A DNA stretch of 64,000 nt from Colletotrichum lupini (taxonomy: Eukaryota > Ascomycota > Sordariomycetes > Glomerellales > Glomerellaceae), in NCBI RefSeq assembly GCF_023278565.1, contig NC_064676.1, positions 5,270,001-5,334,000 on the forward strand. Direction: 5' to 3'. Positions 11,256-25,348 of this stretch are shown one piece after another. Within the stretch, counting starts at the first letter, position 1. The number at the start of each line of letters is the position of its first letter. The notes beneath the pieces are model-generated. The model was not told the origin of the DNA, did not search any database, and saw only the letters and a list, made by a program, of their open reading frames with translations. The position numbers and the translations under genes were made by a program.

Positions 11256-14200
11256 GCATCACATGAATCAGCTCGGGCACCAAGAGACAGGGGAGCAAGA
11301 AAGCGGTGAAGCGGCCGTTCGAACGGGATGATGTGGCCCTCGGCCATCCAGACAACTTGATAGAATTTGGACCGCAGGTCCAGACCCGTGTGCACCAGGA
11401 CTTTGAGGAGAGCATACCCCTCTTTCAATCCATGGGATATCGCTCAAGGCTAAATTAGCGAGGACTCTACGCGCCGAGGCATTCCCATGGGTCCTACGTG
11501 CTTTCGGCCGTACGCAAATGCGAATATCTTTACTCGAGCAATTTGAGAAAACTTGCACTCGGACTCTGCCACAAATATGATGGCCGATGATACGGACGTA
11601 CTTTTCAGCGGGTTGAGTAATCGGACGTCACTTCTGTTGTTCACAACGTTCATTGCACTGCCACACCAACACAAATTCACGCCACAGCCTATGTAGGGCA
11701 CATTCCATGCGACTTATTGCTTTTCTGGCATTCTGATGATGATCGATCAGATTTAGTCAAAGAAACTCGGCCAATTGGAATATCTCCCAGCGGTGCATCA
11801 AACTCCAGGTCATGAAGAGAGTTTCTAAAGTATCGCAGATTGTACATCACATAACCGACACACCTTCAGTCATAAATGATAAGCAAGAAATCCCAGATCC
11901 GAGATCCGTCCGGGAGCCCGCGGAAGACTGTCAGTGTGTGATGGGTATGCCTGGGCAATCGAGAATGGTCTCTGGAAACTTTTCTGATGACGGAAGACCC
12001 GAAGGTCCCCGAGACATTCCCGGGTGTGGCTTGCAGCTCGCTTCCCATCATTTCTCACGTCAAAAGAAGAGGTAACATACTCTCAAATATGTATGGAGAG
12101 GCTGCGAACTAGCAGACGGGGGGAGGGGAGACGGGGAGACCCGACTCGAAGCTTGGGGCGTGCATACTGCATGCCCGGAACCCCTCCCCGGGAGGGTGGC
12201 GTGAACGCTACATGCAACGCACAAATGACAATGCAGGAGCCGGAAGTTCATGTCTCCCGGTATAATATACCTGCATCACCGGCCACCCGATCCAGCAGCT
12301 GTCACTGGGATGTGACTTATGACAAGCTCACAATTCCCCGTTAACTCAAGCCGACCTGACTCAGCGACAGCGGACGTCGAGCACCCCTGAAAGTGCGCTA
12401 CCATGCTCGTTCGGACTCAATGGCCGTTGTGATTGATGGGTGTCGATCCGAGACAGATGCAATCGTCCAGAGAGAAGAAATTATTCGGTAAGACGTCTCA
12501 CTTCCAATGCTTTACCCCCCTCCCCCCCTCCATTTGCCCCCTCCCCTCCCTTTCAGCCTGCCTTAATTCCGTAGTCCCTGCCCGTTCCGCAGCCTGCTTT
12601 TGCAGGACGTTGTGTTTGGGCTGCAAGATCGATTGCAGCCTTCACCAGTAAACAAAAGAAACAAGAGCCCGGTTTGTTTTGGTCGCCTCCCAACCCACCT
12701 TAGTTTTCTCATTTCGCAAATATGACATGTGAGGAATGTGGAAACTGACAACTGATCCCTCACGAGCTTCCTCAGACTCTAGTCGCGTGAAACAACGTGT
12801 TTCATCTGGTCATGTTCCAGCTACGAGATAAAGTTCTATCTGGATTTGGGCTGTCAGTTGGCTCAGATTTCGTCGCATCTCCGCACACATCAGATGACCT
12901 TTCGAGATTCCACACACTCTCATACAAGAGGTTTGGCAACCCGTATCCCTCGTATCTGCCCCTATATCCTGCGTCAGAGATTGGGCGTATTCATAGTTAC
13001 AAGTACACCAGTTCCTATCAAGAGAACAGGCTACGGACCTTCTATCCCAAATTTATGGGATACGATGTTCCATCTAGACACGTGAGAATTGTAGATCTCT
13101 AGGCATCACTCTACTTGAGTTTCTGCCTACTCTACTCCGAGTATTGATAAGTCTGTGACAACGGGGACTTCATGAAAGTAGAATGGCGGGTGGTGACGGA
13201 GGGCGAATCTATATGTGCTTCAGCGCGAGATCGATAGAAGTGCAAACGGGGTCACCACAAGTAGGTAATTGACGAGTATTCATACCGTTCATCTTTTGTC
13301 AATTTGGCACTGAGAAGTCGCAAGGTAAAGTCTAGAAACACTGATAATGAGCTTCAGCCTTTCTAGTTTTCCACCCCGGCGTCGATTGAAAAGATGTGCC
13401 AAACCTCAACACCAGTACCCAGTGCATGGTGTCTTAGATTGGGGTGACTGGTTACTCAGAATATGTGAGTGTGAGTTACCAGTAAGAGCCTTATATGAGC
13501 GCATAGATTGCCTGGAAAGTTACCTCTTTCCCGTGGTGATGAAATCTGGATGTAGAGTTGAGGCAACCCGTGTGTCAAGCGTTTTGAAGCAAGCCGGCTA
13601 CTCACCAGGCCTCCATAGAATAAATAAAGCGAAGACTTCTGGTTGAGAAACGCGCCCAATGCCCCGAAGACTTCTGAGTTGGAAATCTGGGATCAGGTAG
13701 TGTCAAGATATACAAATGATGACTATAGAATATAAATCGAGACAGGTTTTCCCATGGTCTTTGTCCGAAGATTTGTAGCAGACTGTGAGCAACGTCGTGA
13801 TGCGGCTTATGTGGAACAGTGATATACTCTTGACCAAACCCTAGGTTTTGGAACATCAGATACATGATGATAAAATCTTGTTCATGCTCAATAACTCGAT
13901 GTTGTTGATTCCTCAGTCAATATGTTTTTTGTGTGTCTCGCAAACTCAGGTGAGGTTGTGAGTTGCAGTAGTAATATATCCAGGAACACATATACTGGAA
14001 GAAGCAGAAAATTGTCGGTCTGTAAGTCATTTCTGAAGTATTCAATAGAGGGTAGTGTAGCATTTGATCGCTTCTTGAGCATCTTGCTTTTCGTGGAACA
14101 AGGTGAAAGAGAGTTGCTGGGAGGCGGTACAGGATTGTTCAAACTTCGACCTACCAAGCACTCGTCTGAGGCACCAAAAACGGAAATATAGGTACATTGC

Positions 14201-17200
14201 CCAGGTCGACGTGCGGTGGAAATTTGAAATAGGGCGCAGGCTAGTGCAGATCGGACATACTGAACTTGTCTAGTCGGTATCTTTACTGAGACAAGTTAGG
14301 ACTAACTATACGAGCACCGAATTTCTTTCTGAGGAAACCCCCGGAAACAGACCTGGGCTCATACGTCGCAAGTGATTAACTCTCAACCGTCATGAGACTG
14401 TGCCTACATCAATTCATAGATAACAAGGATAGCCTCATGAAGTTGGACAGCTAACAGGGTGCCAACGTAGCCACTATTTTGGAAAACCATGAAAGAGGGA
14501 AAAGTCCAACATGGAGCCGAGTAGAGCCTTCGATCCAGTTTGTTTTCTGCAAATGAAGCTCTCAAGACTCCCCTATCTGCTCGAAAATGAGATGCTCTTG
14601 CTCCGAAAATTGGGTCTACCGCTTTGACTCTCTGTGGAAGTCAAACAGTGGCTGGAGCTAGGGATAAAGTTGAACATCCTACTCGCTATAGACACACTGG
14701 TTTCCATTGTATTGGATCGCAATGTTACAAGTAGACAAACGTAGCTATACTCTCGGAATTCAAGTTGATCAAACCATTTCAGAAGATTCTCCAAGCAATT
14801 TCGACTTATTGTATCGAGATTTTATTAGTGGAGAGCTGATGGTTGTTCAAGACCATATAGTCAGGTCACCAGGGCCTGTTATCTCCGTACGCCAGCGATA
14901 GTCTTTGCTAATGCAGCATATAGCTAGGCCAAGCCATCAGTCACCGATAATGCTAGGACATCCAATACCGATCTTACGCAGCCGGGCAACTGCAAAGAAT
15001 GCGTTGAAAGTTGATAAGGGTATCTTCAACCAAAGAGTCGCCGAATAGTCCATGGTGAAAGAGACTATGGACTTGAAAAACATCAACAATTGAGAACACC
15101 TTCTCAAATGTTTTCACTTCCCGTTACTTATATTATTCTTTTTCTTAGAATGGCCCGAAGCCAGATGCTGACCCATCTTCTTGATATTTCTTAAATCATT
15201 TCTGGTCGTGAATATCGCGATAGTGGGCTGCCATTGCAACATCATAGAGATGAAGCACAAAGACTCTGAGAACTGGTGGTACGAGGGAACACCATTTTTG
15301 AACCTGATACCCATAGAGTCTGAGGCACATCGAGATTTGCTGTGTATTTATTGTTCTTCCTTCGTCAGGCAAACTTTAGCCCCGGGAGTCTGGCCTTAGC
15401 GTGAATGGCATAGCTCGGCCGTGGCTAACTTGGCTAACATATGCATGCACACAGGACCCAATACTCGGAACCGCGAAAATTTCAGCGAAGAGCAGGATGA
15501 GTATGGCATGGTGAGTTACAAGACCAAGTCAACACGGCGATTTGGCGAATAGCAATTTTCTGCGAGCTAATAACCGAAGCCCAGCGGAGATTCCAAAGCC
15601 TCGTCATCAATGAATTTGCATTTAACGCCCTGTCTTACTGTCTTGACCATGGCCCATTGTCCTCGGAGAAACCCCCGTCCCATCGAATTCAATATCATTC
15701 TTCTCTAGAAAATCGTTCGGCATCGCCCACGCTCCTAACACAATTGAGGTCCGGTTGCTGTTTCCAACCCGTGATGCCCCTCACTGTCTGGGTGGCTGGC
15801 AAGATGGTTTGCATCATACTTTGGTAAGGCACCTGCCATGCTGCCTAATCGCACTCCTTGGAAGGCCGAAGATACCGCACTGTCTCTCTGATGCTCAGAG
15901 TAACTCTCGCTCATAGTGGAAGCCTCGAACCTGATGGCTACATGGCTGAAAGTTGCTTCTCTGGCCTTAGAGGTCTTGAATGAGATGAACTCGTTCAGAT
16001 AGTTGAGAGTGCTTTTGTGGCCGAGGTAATGGGTTGTGGTGTCTGACGAGCTCTAAAGAATAATGTAAGTGAAAGAGCCGCTCCCCGGCAAGGCAGCGCC
16101 TTCGAATCGATTAGTGATTCTCCACCTCGCCGTCATGGCAAGGTGTGGTTCATGAGCCGCATGGGCGGTCGCTAGGTGTCTGCAAGAAGATGTACAGGTT
16201 ATGTACCCGCTTCTACTAGCTGTTGGTGACGGGGTGGCGTCAGCTTAGGTGATGTAGCAGGCGACCCAGTGTGACAGAGCTGTAATGGAAGTGCAAGGAA
16301 TGAGGGGCTGTGGTCACCAAAAGCTTTTGCAGCCTCTACGCGATCAAAGTTTTGGTAAGGTACCTTAGTTGGAGACCGGAAACAATTTTCACCATTGCAA
16401 CATCACCAGAGGACAATACCCGACGCAGGTATGAACGAAAAGCAATGAAAGCGCCGACTTTGGGAACAAATACAATTGGCACTCTCCGTAATGCCGTCAA
16501 GAACCCAGCAATCACGCTACTTCACTCCCATTATCTACACGATTGGTTTTACTTTCTCCTGCTCCACTTCGATGGACCATCCGCAAAATTGTCCCTGTGT
16601 ATGGCGACTGATGGTTATTAGCTGCCATTGCAGTAGAGTGGCACAGTAATAATTGCACAGGACTCGAACGCCCCGACGGACCATTTTGCGATTAGATGAA
16701 TAAGTACGTACCGATGACCCTTGCCCGGGGAAGGCAAGGTGTTGGTGCCAGGTGGGACCCGGTAAAGCACGGGTAGCGCTCCTGACAGACCGTACCCCTG
16801 CAACGGCGCACTAAAGTTTAGTGTCGTCAAGGGCCACTTCGGCGGCCCGGTTGTCATCCGTGTAAGTCGAAAAATGGGTCCCGATAGCTGACAGCTGCGC
16901 CGACTTAGAGACAATGGACCGGACATCGGGAACAGCGTCAACGCGGCTGCTTTGAACGGGAAGAATTCGAGTGGCATTGTCGATAATCTTCCGGTTTTTG
17001 TCTAGGCGTCTCTGCTGTCTGGACTTGTTCCCAATGCTCTCACCCTTTGGATGATGGGATGCTTGGTCCGAGAGAAAATGTTGGACCCGCGAGAGCTCTC
17101 TCCCCCGTTCATCTTGAGGTGGGACTCCCTCCATTGAGCTTTGCTGCGGGGACACCCATCAGATTCCGAGACTATAGCACAGAAGAAACTCATAGCCTAC

Positions 17201-17844
17201 AGGACAAGGGGGCCAACGTACAATAGGTTGAAAAGAAGAGGGCCGTTCTGAATTCTAAAGATGAACCTGGGTCTCTCGGCAGCCACTAAAAGATCGACTC
17301 GAAATGGCGGGTACGTGGGCTGTCCGTAGACCGGTTAAGGCTAAGTCGGCCAAGCTTGGTCCAAGAAATAGAACAGGACGTTGTTGCAAGATAATCAAAG
17401 TGATAGGAGGTATTGGGCAGCGCGAGCTCGGAGGAAGGCGCGGGAAAGATGAAATCGGTGGTCAAAGTGAGCAGAGCGTCAATAGAGTAGCAGAGAAGCA
17501 AAGTTCATCCAAATAGAAAGAGCCACATGATGTTGGTTGAATGCCAGAATCTTGCTGAACCTTTCATCAGCGGACGGCGTGGTATTTAAATGTTTGGTGC
17601 GTTTCCTACTTTTGGTGGGAGAGGAAAAAGGGACGCGTGGGAACACTCACGAAAGAGGACCACGGGAGGCGGTTGGCCCAAATCTCGTAGTCTCGCAGTG
17701 TCGCACCCAGTCTCGCCGTGAGGCTTAGTATCCCACCAAAATCCCTTTCTGATCCCTGTCCCCTGCTGTAGAGAAGGACAGGGGGTGCGGGTGTGGTTGG
17801 CTTGCCTTAGCGTATGAGCATACAGAACCTGGCTCCAATTTACA
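11256..17844. other. 6.6-kb normal-GC island, no recognised gene
   Basis: This region is not RIP-mutated but gives no recognisable product on either strand. The best candidate is a minus-strand stretch at 11,192-11,428, preceded in another frame by 11,450-11,701. It reads like protein, but it runs into the short-LTR copia and I cannot assign it. Other open stretches of 60-120 codons (12,797-13,102 plus, 13,347-13,646 plus, 16,618-17,155 minus) lack domains. A pyrimidine-rich tract at 12,515-12,550 looks like a fungal promoter CT-tract or a G-quadruplex on the minus strand. Old, decayed coding sequence is possible. Confidence 0.45.
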
Positions 17845-17876
17845 TATCCCATCGACTGCTACAAGGCGACAGTACA
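17845..17876 (+). repeat. Left arm of a 32-bp perfect inverted repeat (putative MITE end)
   Basis: The 32 bases starting TATCCCATCG are exactly repeated in inverse orientation at 25,349-25,380, and identity stops sharply at both ends. Reading the outermost TA as a target duplication leaves 30-bp terminal inverted repeats starting TCCCATCG. Without the inserted copia the element would be about 169 bp, the size and layout of a Tc1/mariner-type MITE. There is no coding sequence. A simple palindromic scar is the alternative. Confidence 0.65.
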
Positions 17877-17888
17877 ATGGTCTCTAGC

Positions 17889-18090
17889 TGTCAGATTGGA
17901 AGTCCAATTCGACCGCGGCATACAGCCGACTGCGCAGGGGCCAATTGGGGGCCCTATTTATGATTATCGTAGCCAGCCTAACCTACGGTTAGAACCTCTT
18001 TTTTATACCTACGTAGATATTTATATAGTTTAATTAATCTCTTTATTAACTACGGTTCGAACTAACTACCTTATAATAGGAATACTAATA
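17889..18090 (+). repeat. 5' LTR of copia copy 2 (202 bp)
   Basis: Starts TGTCAGATT. The end has become AATA where the 3' LTR keeps AACA. Its first ~100 bp carry fewer RIP changes than the 3' LTR. The mutual alignment with 25,045-25,246 is full length. Confidence 0.92.
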
Positions 18091-21000
18091 CTAATTAGTA
18101 ATTAAATTCTATTATTATAGATTAATAAGGTATTTCGCTATATAGAAGAGACGACTTTTTAATACTATATGGGATAAGAGATTCGTACTAATTAACCTTA
18201 TAAAAGTAGATAAAAAAGGAGGCGATTCTTAAATACCGTACAGAATTAAGTAATCGTAGCCCTTTACTACCCACGAGAAGTTAACGTTTATTATATTAAA
18301 CTATATTAATTAACGGAACTACTTAAGTAACTAGCCTTTTGCCGTTACCCCGAGTAGCTTTTTTATTAAATAACTTTTCTATAGCTAGTTTACGATTAAA
18401 AATTAACTAATTAAATTAGTAAAAGTATAATATAAAAGAGCACCGCGCGATTAAAAAAGGGGATCTCTAAACGTAAATATTCTTATTTAGTAACAAAGGT
18501 AATTTTATAAAAGTTATTAAGCTAAGAGATTTATAGTATATAGGAAAGTCTATTATTATAAGGATCTTATAAATACGACTTTAAGCCCGCGATCTAAACG
18601 ACCTCCTCGTAGCTCTCTTAACTACCCCCCGGGTATTACTTAGGAATATAGTATAGGGGACGGTTTAACGAGAGAGGAGGGGATTTAGAGGTCCTAATAA
18701 TATCGAGCTAAGAGTATTACGGATCTCGGAGATTAACTTAAAAAAAAAGCGGCTACCCTAAAGTAGTCCTATAACCTCTCGCTAGAATTACTATTAACCT
18801 AAGAAAAGGCTAAAAAAACGAGGATCTAAGGGGAAAAAAAAAGAATCCTCTAAAGGGCCGCTTAAGGGCTTTTTTTTATACTAGCTCCCGGTACGAGATT
18901 ATTAATTTCGAGAAATTAACTAAGTAATAAAAGGGATCGTTAATAAGTAATAATTACTTAACTATAATTAAGCTACGAAAAAGACTATTTAAAAAATATA
19001 AAATAGGGTACTAAGAGGCTATAAAAAATAAGATTTTTAAAGTATCTAACCCCACCGCGTACGAGCAATAAATAAGCATTTTTAATAAGTCCTTAAAATA
19101 TACGATCTTATAAAAAAGAGGGCTTAACTTCGTTAACTATACTTAATAACTTTATATAATTCTTAATAGCCTATATAGCTCCTCTACGAGCCGCCCGGCG
19201 TTTATTTTTAACTATTCTTTTAAAATACTACCCTAGAAAAGGTAGGTCGAAAAAAGAAGCTATTTAGAGATTATAAAGAGTACGAGGCTTAGGAGGCTAG
19301 AAGTATATAGGATAGTAGAAATCGGTAACTAATAACGATCCTAAGACTAATTACTATATTTTCTTATAGTAATATAAACGTCTACCGCTACTATTATAAA
19401 AAAGAACTACTAAAACCTACTTTTTATATTAAATAAAAAGGAGGATTATAATAGGTACGATAGTTAGCGATCTAAAAAGGTAGTAGTAATTATTAAAAAT
19501 AATAAAAACGAGAGTAGTAGCGAAATAGTAAGAGGAAGCGGGAATTTTTTAAACCCCGATAAATTCGTTAAGTAACGAAAGTATAGATTTACTATAACTA
19601 GCGCGCAGATTAAATATATTCTTATTAAGATTAAATATACTAGCGATTATTAATATAGGTATAAGTTAGAGCACGACCCTTAGCGAGTTAGGGTAAAGAA
19701 GAAGAGGACGAAACCCGATCTTAAATAGAATCCTAATCCCTTATAAATAAGTAAATATTAATCCGGACTATTAGGGGACGTAGATATATAGAATTGCGAA
19801 TTAGCTTAATAATAAGTAAATTAACGTAGTATTAATCTATTTAACTAAAGTTTATGAGAAAAAGGGGCTATAGGGGTAACCCCTATTTTACGAGATCGTA
19901 GACGACTTTAGTTATTAGCTAGATAAATAGTTCGCGAGCGTAAGCCTAGGAATTATAAAAGCTATTAATAGATTCTTTTACGGGCGAGGGGTATTATTAG
20001 CGTAATTATAATTACGAGAGCTATACGAAATACTAATAGCGACAATTATAAAAAAGGAATTCGTATTATAAAACTAGGTATAGGTTAATAGAGCGTATAA
20101 TCGCTTTAATAAATTTAGAAAAAGGGTAAACGACTTAGATTTCCTCCCTATAATTACTAACGGAAATCTATCGTTATAAAAGGATATACCGGGGCAAAAT
20201 ATAGTACTAGAAGTATAATAATTGACGATTCTACTTATTTCGATTTACGATTTATTACTATTACTAACGCGAAATTCAGTACCGATTAGCTAATAAGAAA
20301 AGAGGTAAACGACCCGAAGTTATTAATAATACGTAGTAACGCAGGGATCGTATATAAAGACTAAAAATCTAGTAATAAATACGAGGTAATTTATAAACCT
20401 TAAAAATATCTTTTTAAAAGAGAAATTATACTCTGGGGGGAAGTATAAGGTCTTATAAAAAACCCTAACGATGTTTTACGATTACTACGAAAAAGTCGGA
20501 ATTAGGGAATACTAATACTATTCGGTAATTAATATCGTATTTATAAATAAAGCCTCTAATTATTATTACGAAGCGGTACGTAATCTTAATTAAAACGACT
20601 TTTTTAGTATAATTAACGTAATCCGAAGCCGCTTCGAGACCTATAATAAGAACTTAGAGCTCTTATTTAAGCTACGAGCGATTTCTTTTATATTTATAGC
20701 TAGGATAATAGAGGGTAAATTGCGAATAGAGATCCTCGAAGAGCTTATTAATCGAATCGATAAGCTAGCGAAAACCTAGCTAAATAAGGGGATAAATAAG
20801 CGGAAAGTTAGATATTTTTATACCGTAGTTTAGCGTATATTAAAGATAAAAATTACCCTATACTAAGTACTCGAAAACTACGAGACGCTTTACTCGAGGC
20901 TAAGATCTAGCTTTAATATTAAAGTAAGAATGCCGTACTAAACCTACCTCTAGGCGTACGACAGCCCTTATTAATAATATTAAGTCGATTAAACATATAA

Positions 21001-21097
21001 TAAGAAAAGAAAAGAGGCTAGATATAGTAATCGTTAGTAAAGAGGCCTAGATTTGTTAAATAGGTAGAGATTTAACTTATAAATAGGGTAATAAAAA

Positions 21098-21170
21098 AAG
21101 CAATACTATATTTATAAAAAGGATAGATATTAGTTAAGTAACTACTCTAAAAAATAGCGTACTAAATTAT
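21098..21170 (+). pseudogene. Gag zinc-knuckle relic, copia copy 2
   Basis: Ignoring stops, the plus-strand reading resembles the fungal copia gag pattern C-x2-C...GCWS..H. The cysteines now read as tyrosines (TGT to TAT) and the tryptophan as a stop, both RIP-type transitions. It marks the C-terminal part of gag. Confidence 0.5.
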
Positions 21171-22137
21171 ATAAATAGTATAAAAAGTCGAGGGTAGTAA
21201 ATAGTAAAACTAGCCCTCGTTAGTTTAACTAATTCTTTATTATATATAAAGGCAGATTTAGGGGTACGGAACTTAGTAATAGTAGCTAAAGTAATAGCTT
21301 AAAATATATACCCCTTATAAAAGGTTTAAAAAATAAAGAAGATCTTACCCCCTATATTAACGAATTAAATTATAACGAAATTAATAATATTAACTACTCT
21401 TTTTTTACCCCGTTAGCCTCTAGAGGATATACGAGGCTAAATAAATAGAGGGTAATAAAAGCTCTTAATAAGTAGGCTTTTATTTATAAATAGTAAGGGA
21501 AGGTCCCTTAGATAATAGATACGGAGGCGGCTAAAAGGGCGAATTTAATAAGGCTAAAGCTTATTCTCTTAACGATTAAGGAAAAGACGCTCTCTTTATT
21601 AATATCTAAAAAAAAGGAATATAGTACTAAGTATATTTAGGGGTAGCTAGAGGGGTCCTTTTTATACTACTTAGATCTTTTAAATACTAAGCTCGTATAG
21701 GTATTCTATACGAGCGAAAGGTACGGCTAAGACAATTTCTATAGGATTATCTTAAATACTAAGGTATTATAATAGTTAACTAGAAGAAAAGGGTAATTCT
21801 AAGCGCTATAAAAAATCGCACTAGTAACGCTTAATACGTTAACGGCGAGTATTATAAGGATTAGTTTTAGCCTAAGTAAGGAAATCGTCGCCCTAAGTAT
21901 AATAGAAGTAAAGACGTACTTTAGAACGATAACTTTTTATATTTTGCCCGTTAATACCCCATTTCTCCTATATTTAAAAGACATAGATCGACTAGGTATT
22001 ATATTTAATAATATAAGGAATAGAATCTTTAGTAATAAGTACTTCGAGATAGTTAAATAATAATAGGGGTATATATTTATAAAGCTTATTAATAATACGA
22101 AGTCGATTAATTACTTAATAGAAAGTGAGCTTAGAAA

Positions 22138-24784
22138 ACTATACTAGAGATTCGGGTACCCGTTAGTTACGAGGCTATATAACCTCTTAAAATAATTAGG
22201 TAATAATAATATCGAAATAGGGGCGCTAGAGTAGTTAATAAAAGTGTGCTACTAATATTAAATAAATACGCAGAGCTTACGCAGATTTAAGTTTAAATTA
22301 TATAATAAGCTTAACTTTAACTAGGAAATCGTTATTAATATTTTCTATTTAAATAGTCGGCTAGTACTATATATAATTAACGTTACTATATCCTTTTAAG
22401 TAGGGTAATTCCTCTAGGATTTATAAATAAAGATAGTATAAGTAGCCCTATAAAAAAGCTAGATCGATATATACTAAGGACTACTAAATAGTATTAGAAC
22501 CGATACTAGCACTAGCTTTAAATTAATAGAATTTAGGGATAATACGACGGCCTACGGTATATAGCTAAAAGTCGTACTTATTAAAGCGTACTATAGTATT
22601 AGAAAGGTAAAGAGGGCATATTAGTAATTAAAAAGGGCGTTTAGAATTATTAAAAAAGAAAATCCGGATTTTACTAATAACGAATGCCTTTAGATAGTAC
22701 TTAAATACTATAATAATACTATAGGGCCTAACGGACTTATACTAACGCTATTAGTATTTAGAGCATATTTAAGAATAACCTTAGCCTCGCTACTATTACT
22801 AAGTATAAGCTAACGAGCCTAAGTAGTTAAAAAAGTAATACGAGTACTGCGCGAGGTAAGTATAAGAAAGTAAGTTAATAAGGTAATTACTACGCACAAT
22901 GGGCCCGATATAAGAGATAATTTAGATATACTACTAAATTCGGATATACGAGTATAGCGCGAAATTATTTAATAGTAGGCTAGGCTATATAAGTTAATTT
23001 TTATTAACGAGCGCTCTTATATAGTTATAAAAAATTGTAACTAGTTATTTAAAGTATTAATTACGGTAGTTAAACCGTATTATATAAATCTTAACGAGGT
23101 AATTTCTAACTTATAAAAAAAAAAAGAGCTAGGGGAAACTATATAACCCGCAGTAGAGGTATAAGAAATTATTTTTAATAAAATCGTCGTAGTAGTACTA
23201 ATAGATAACGAGGAAAAGGAAATTACTAAAAGGGTACTAATATTACTAATAAGACGTCGTAGAAGACTACGATAACAAGCCCTAACGCGGTAATTTATTA
23301 CTAGCGATAAGGTAATTAATACCTTTTATATAGTAAAAGAGAAAGCCGATTTTAAGCTAGCGGTTAAACTACATAAAGAAGGCGTAATTATAATTACTAA
23401 AAAACCGTATAAGGGATTAGATCTTATCGAAGTAAATACTTTTTATAATCGAGGGGTCTATCGATTTATCTTATACGACCCTAAAAAATATATAAACCTT
23501 TATATATTTAAATTATAAATAGTTCGTAAGATTAAAGGAAAAGGAATACTCTAGCTATACGAGAAGTTTAAATACGTAATTTAGGGGTACGGTAACGTTA
23601 AAAAGGCGACGCTACTTATATAATTACTTATTATATAGCGCTATAGCTAACGATTAATAATAGTACTAATAGTATCGTTATAAAAGAAGGGATACGAGAT
23701 TTAGAGCTATAATATTACTTAGGCCTATACCTAATCGGCTATAGGGCTTATAAGGAACATCCTAGCCTATTTACTAAAGGAAATAGCTAATAAGTACTTA
23801 GAAAGTACGATTATTAAAGTGCTTAAGCTACTATATAGGCTCGCAGAATCGGGTACTTATTAGTAGGCTACTTATTACGATTTTTATATTAATTAACTAT
23901 TAATAGTTATTGTTATATACGACCCGTGCTTACTAATCGCGGAGTATAAAGGCGACTAATTTAGGATTATTAGAATATAGACTAACGATATATTAGGCCT
24001 ATTTAATATTAACTTTATAAAAAAGGAGGATAAGGAGCTTTAAAAAGCGGGCTTCGTAATAAAGCTAAAAGAGGTCCTTATAATAAATACCCCCCTAGTA
24101 TTTAACGGTAGGATTCTTATAATTAAAAGGGAAACCGTTGTTTTTTAGTAAAAGGGGTAGGGCGAGAAGATTAACTTTATTAATCCGAATATAACTAACG
24201 TTAAAAAGCGGTATAAAACTAAGCTTGCGCAAGGGATATATATTATAAGTATTTATTAGCCCGAGGCGACTTTTAACTACGCTAGGGTAGCATAAGCTAT
24301 AGATCTAACTAAATAAGACGTTAAAGTACTTAATAAGTAGCTTAAGTAGTAGTAAATAAATCTCGATTAAAGTCTTGTTTATTACCTAATCGACTCTATA
24401 ACTAGTAAGCTCTACGTCTTTATTAATAGGTTATTTACGAATAATAACGACCTTATTTTATAATTAGGGTATATTATTATCTTAGCTAATAAGAGTATAG
24501 GCGAGAGCGAATTTACTATATATAGTAATATAATTTACTACTCGTTAATTAAAAATAAGCGGGTAATAAGAAGTATGCTAGCGTTAGAAGTATATAATAT
24601 AGTTAACGGCGTTAACCTCTTTTATACGATTTTAATAACGCTAAAGAAAATTACTAATCGAATTAGCTTTTTACTTATTCTAACGGTTATTTATATTAAT
24701 TCTTACTTACTATATAAATACCTTATTAAATTAGGAACGACGAAGGAAAAGAGGCTTATAATCGATATTATAGCCCTTAAGTAA
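22138..24784 (+). pseudogene. Pol relic (integrase, reverse transcriptase, RNase H), copia copy 2
   Basis: Recognisable islands in conceptual translation are a pre-integrase stretch (RFGYPLVTRLYNLL) at about 22,138-22,194, LLYRLAESGTY near 23,830, YDPCLLI at 23,918-23,938, and an IQTNDILGL stretch in which the expected TDD reads TND. At 24,575-24,784 comes an uninterrupted 69-codon RNase H segment that ends KLGTTKEKRLIIDI. These match the pol commonly found in fungal copia elements. Numerous stops elsewhere make it a dead gene. Confidence 0.85.
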
Positions 24785-25025
24785 TTATATAAAAGGCGCG
24801 AGATACTTAAGATCTATTAAATTAATAATAAAAATAACTTTATAAACGCTTTTATAAAAGTAGTACTAAATAAAGGATTAGAGTAATTCGTAAGTAACGG
24901 AAAAGTTACTATACGAATAGAGGAATAGGTTATATAAAAAGAGTAGAGAAAAGGGGGAAAAGGAGACGACTTAATAAACGGGCCCGAGGTTAAATTATAC
25001 CTCTAACCGTAGTAGTTAAATCGAT

Positions 25026-25040
25026 AAAAAAAAGAGAAAG
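25026..25040 (+). other. Polypurine tract of copia copy 2
   Basis: Fifteen uninterrupted purines (A-run followed by GAGAAAG) end four bases before the 3' LTR. The reverse-oriented copy 3 shows the corresponding pyrimidine run just inside its LTR. Confidence 0.7.
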
Positions 25041-25044
25041 TTAA

Positions 25045-25246
25045 TATCGGATTAGAAGTCTAATTCGACTGCGGCATATAGCCGACTACGTAGGGGCTAA
25101 TTAGGGGCCCTATTTATAATTATTATAACTAGCCTAACTTATAATTAGAACCTCCTTTTTATACCTACGCAGATATTTATATAGTTCAATTAATCTCTTC
25201 GTTAACTACGGTTCGAACTAACTACCCTATAATAGGGATACTAACA
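25045..25246 (+). repeat. 3' LTR of copia copy 2 (202 bp)
   Basis: Begins TATCGG (from TGTCGG) and ends AACA, directly followed by the target duplication CTAGC. Same length as the 5' LTR. Confidence 0.92.
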
Positions 25247-25348
25247 CTAGCTTTTCTCTAAATTCTCCGAGATATGAATTTTTTAATTTGTGGATATAGT
25301 GGAAATAAATCGGAATAATGCCTAATTAGTTCTTCCCCCGCACTCAGA

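Larger units (their letters stand above)
17889..25246 (+). mobile_element. RIP-degraded Ty1/copia retrotransposon, long-LTR family, copy 2 (complete)
   Basis: A complete 7,358-bp element with 202-bp LTRs and a perfect 5-bp duplication CTAGC (17,884-17,888 and 25,247-25,251). Conceptual plus-strand reading gives gag with a zinc-knuckle relic near 21,100, a GAG-pre-integrase block near 22,140, reverse transcriptase near 23,400-24,250 and RNase H near 24,280-24,785. That is the copia order. Every domain is broken by stops created by C-to-T and G-to-A changes. The adenine/guanine run at 25,026-25,040 is the polypurine tract. It is inserted in a small inverted-repeat element. I could not identify the primer-binding site confidently after 18,090. 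Confidence 0.93.

Noticed and set aside
12797..13102. A plus-strand open stretch of 101 codons in the 11-18 kb island.
   Set aside because: An overlapping frame of similar length exists on the same strand, and no family or splice context supports it.
24575..24784. An uninterrupted 69-codon frame in the AT-rich region that could be taken for a small gene.
   Set aside because: Its sequence is the RNase H part of copia pol and it lies in frame with the surrounding stop-riddled relic.
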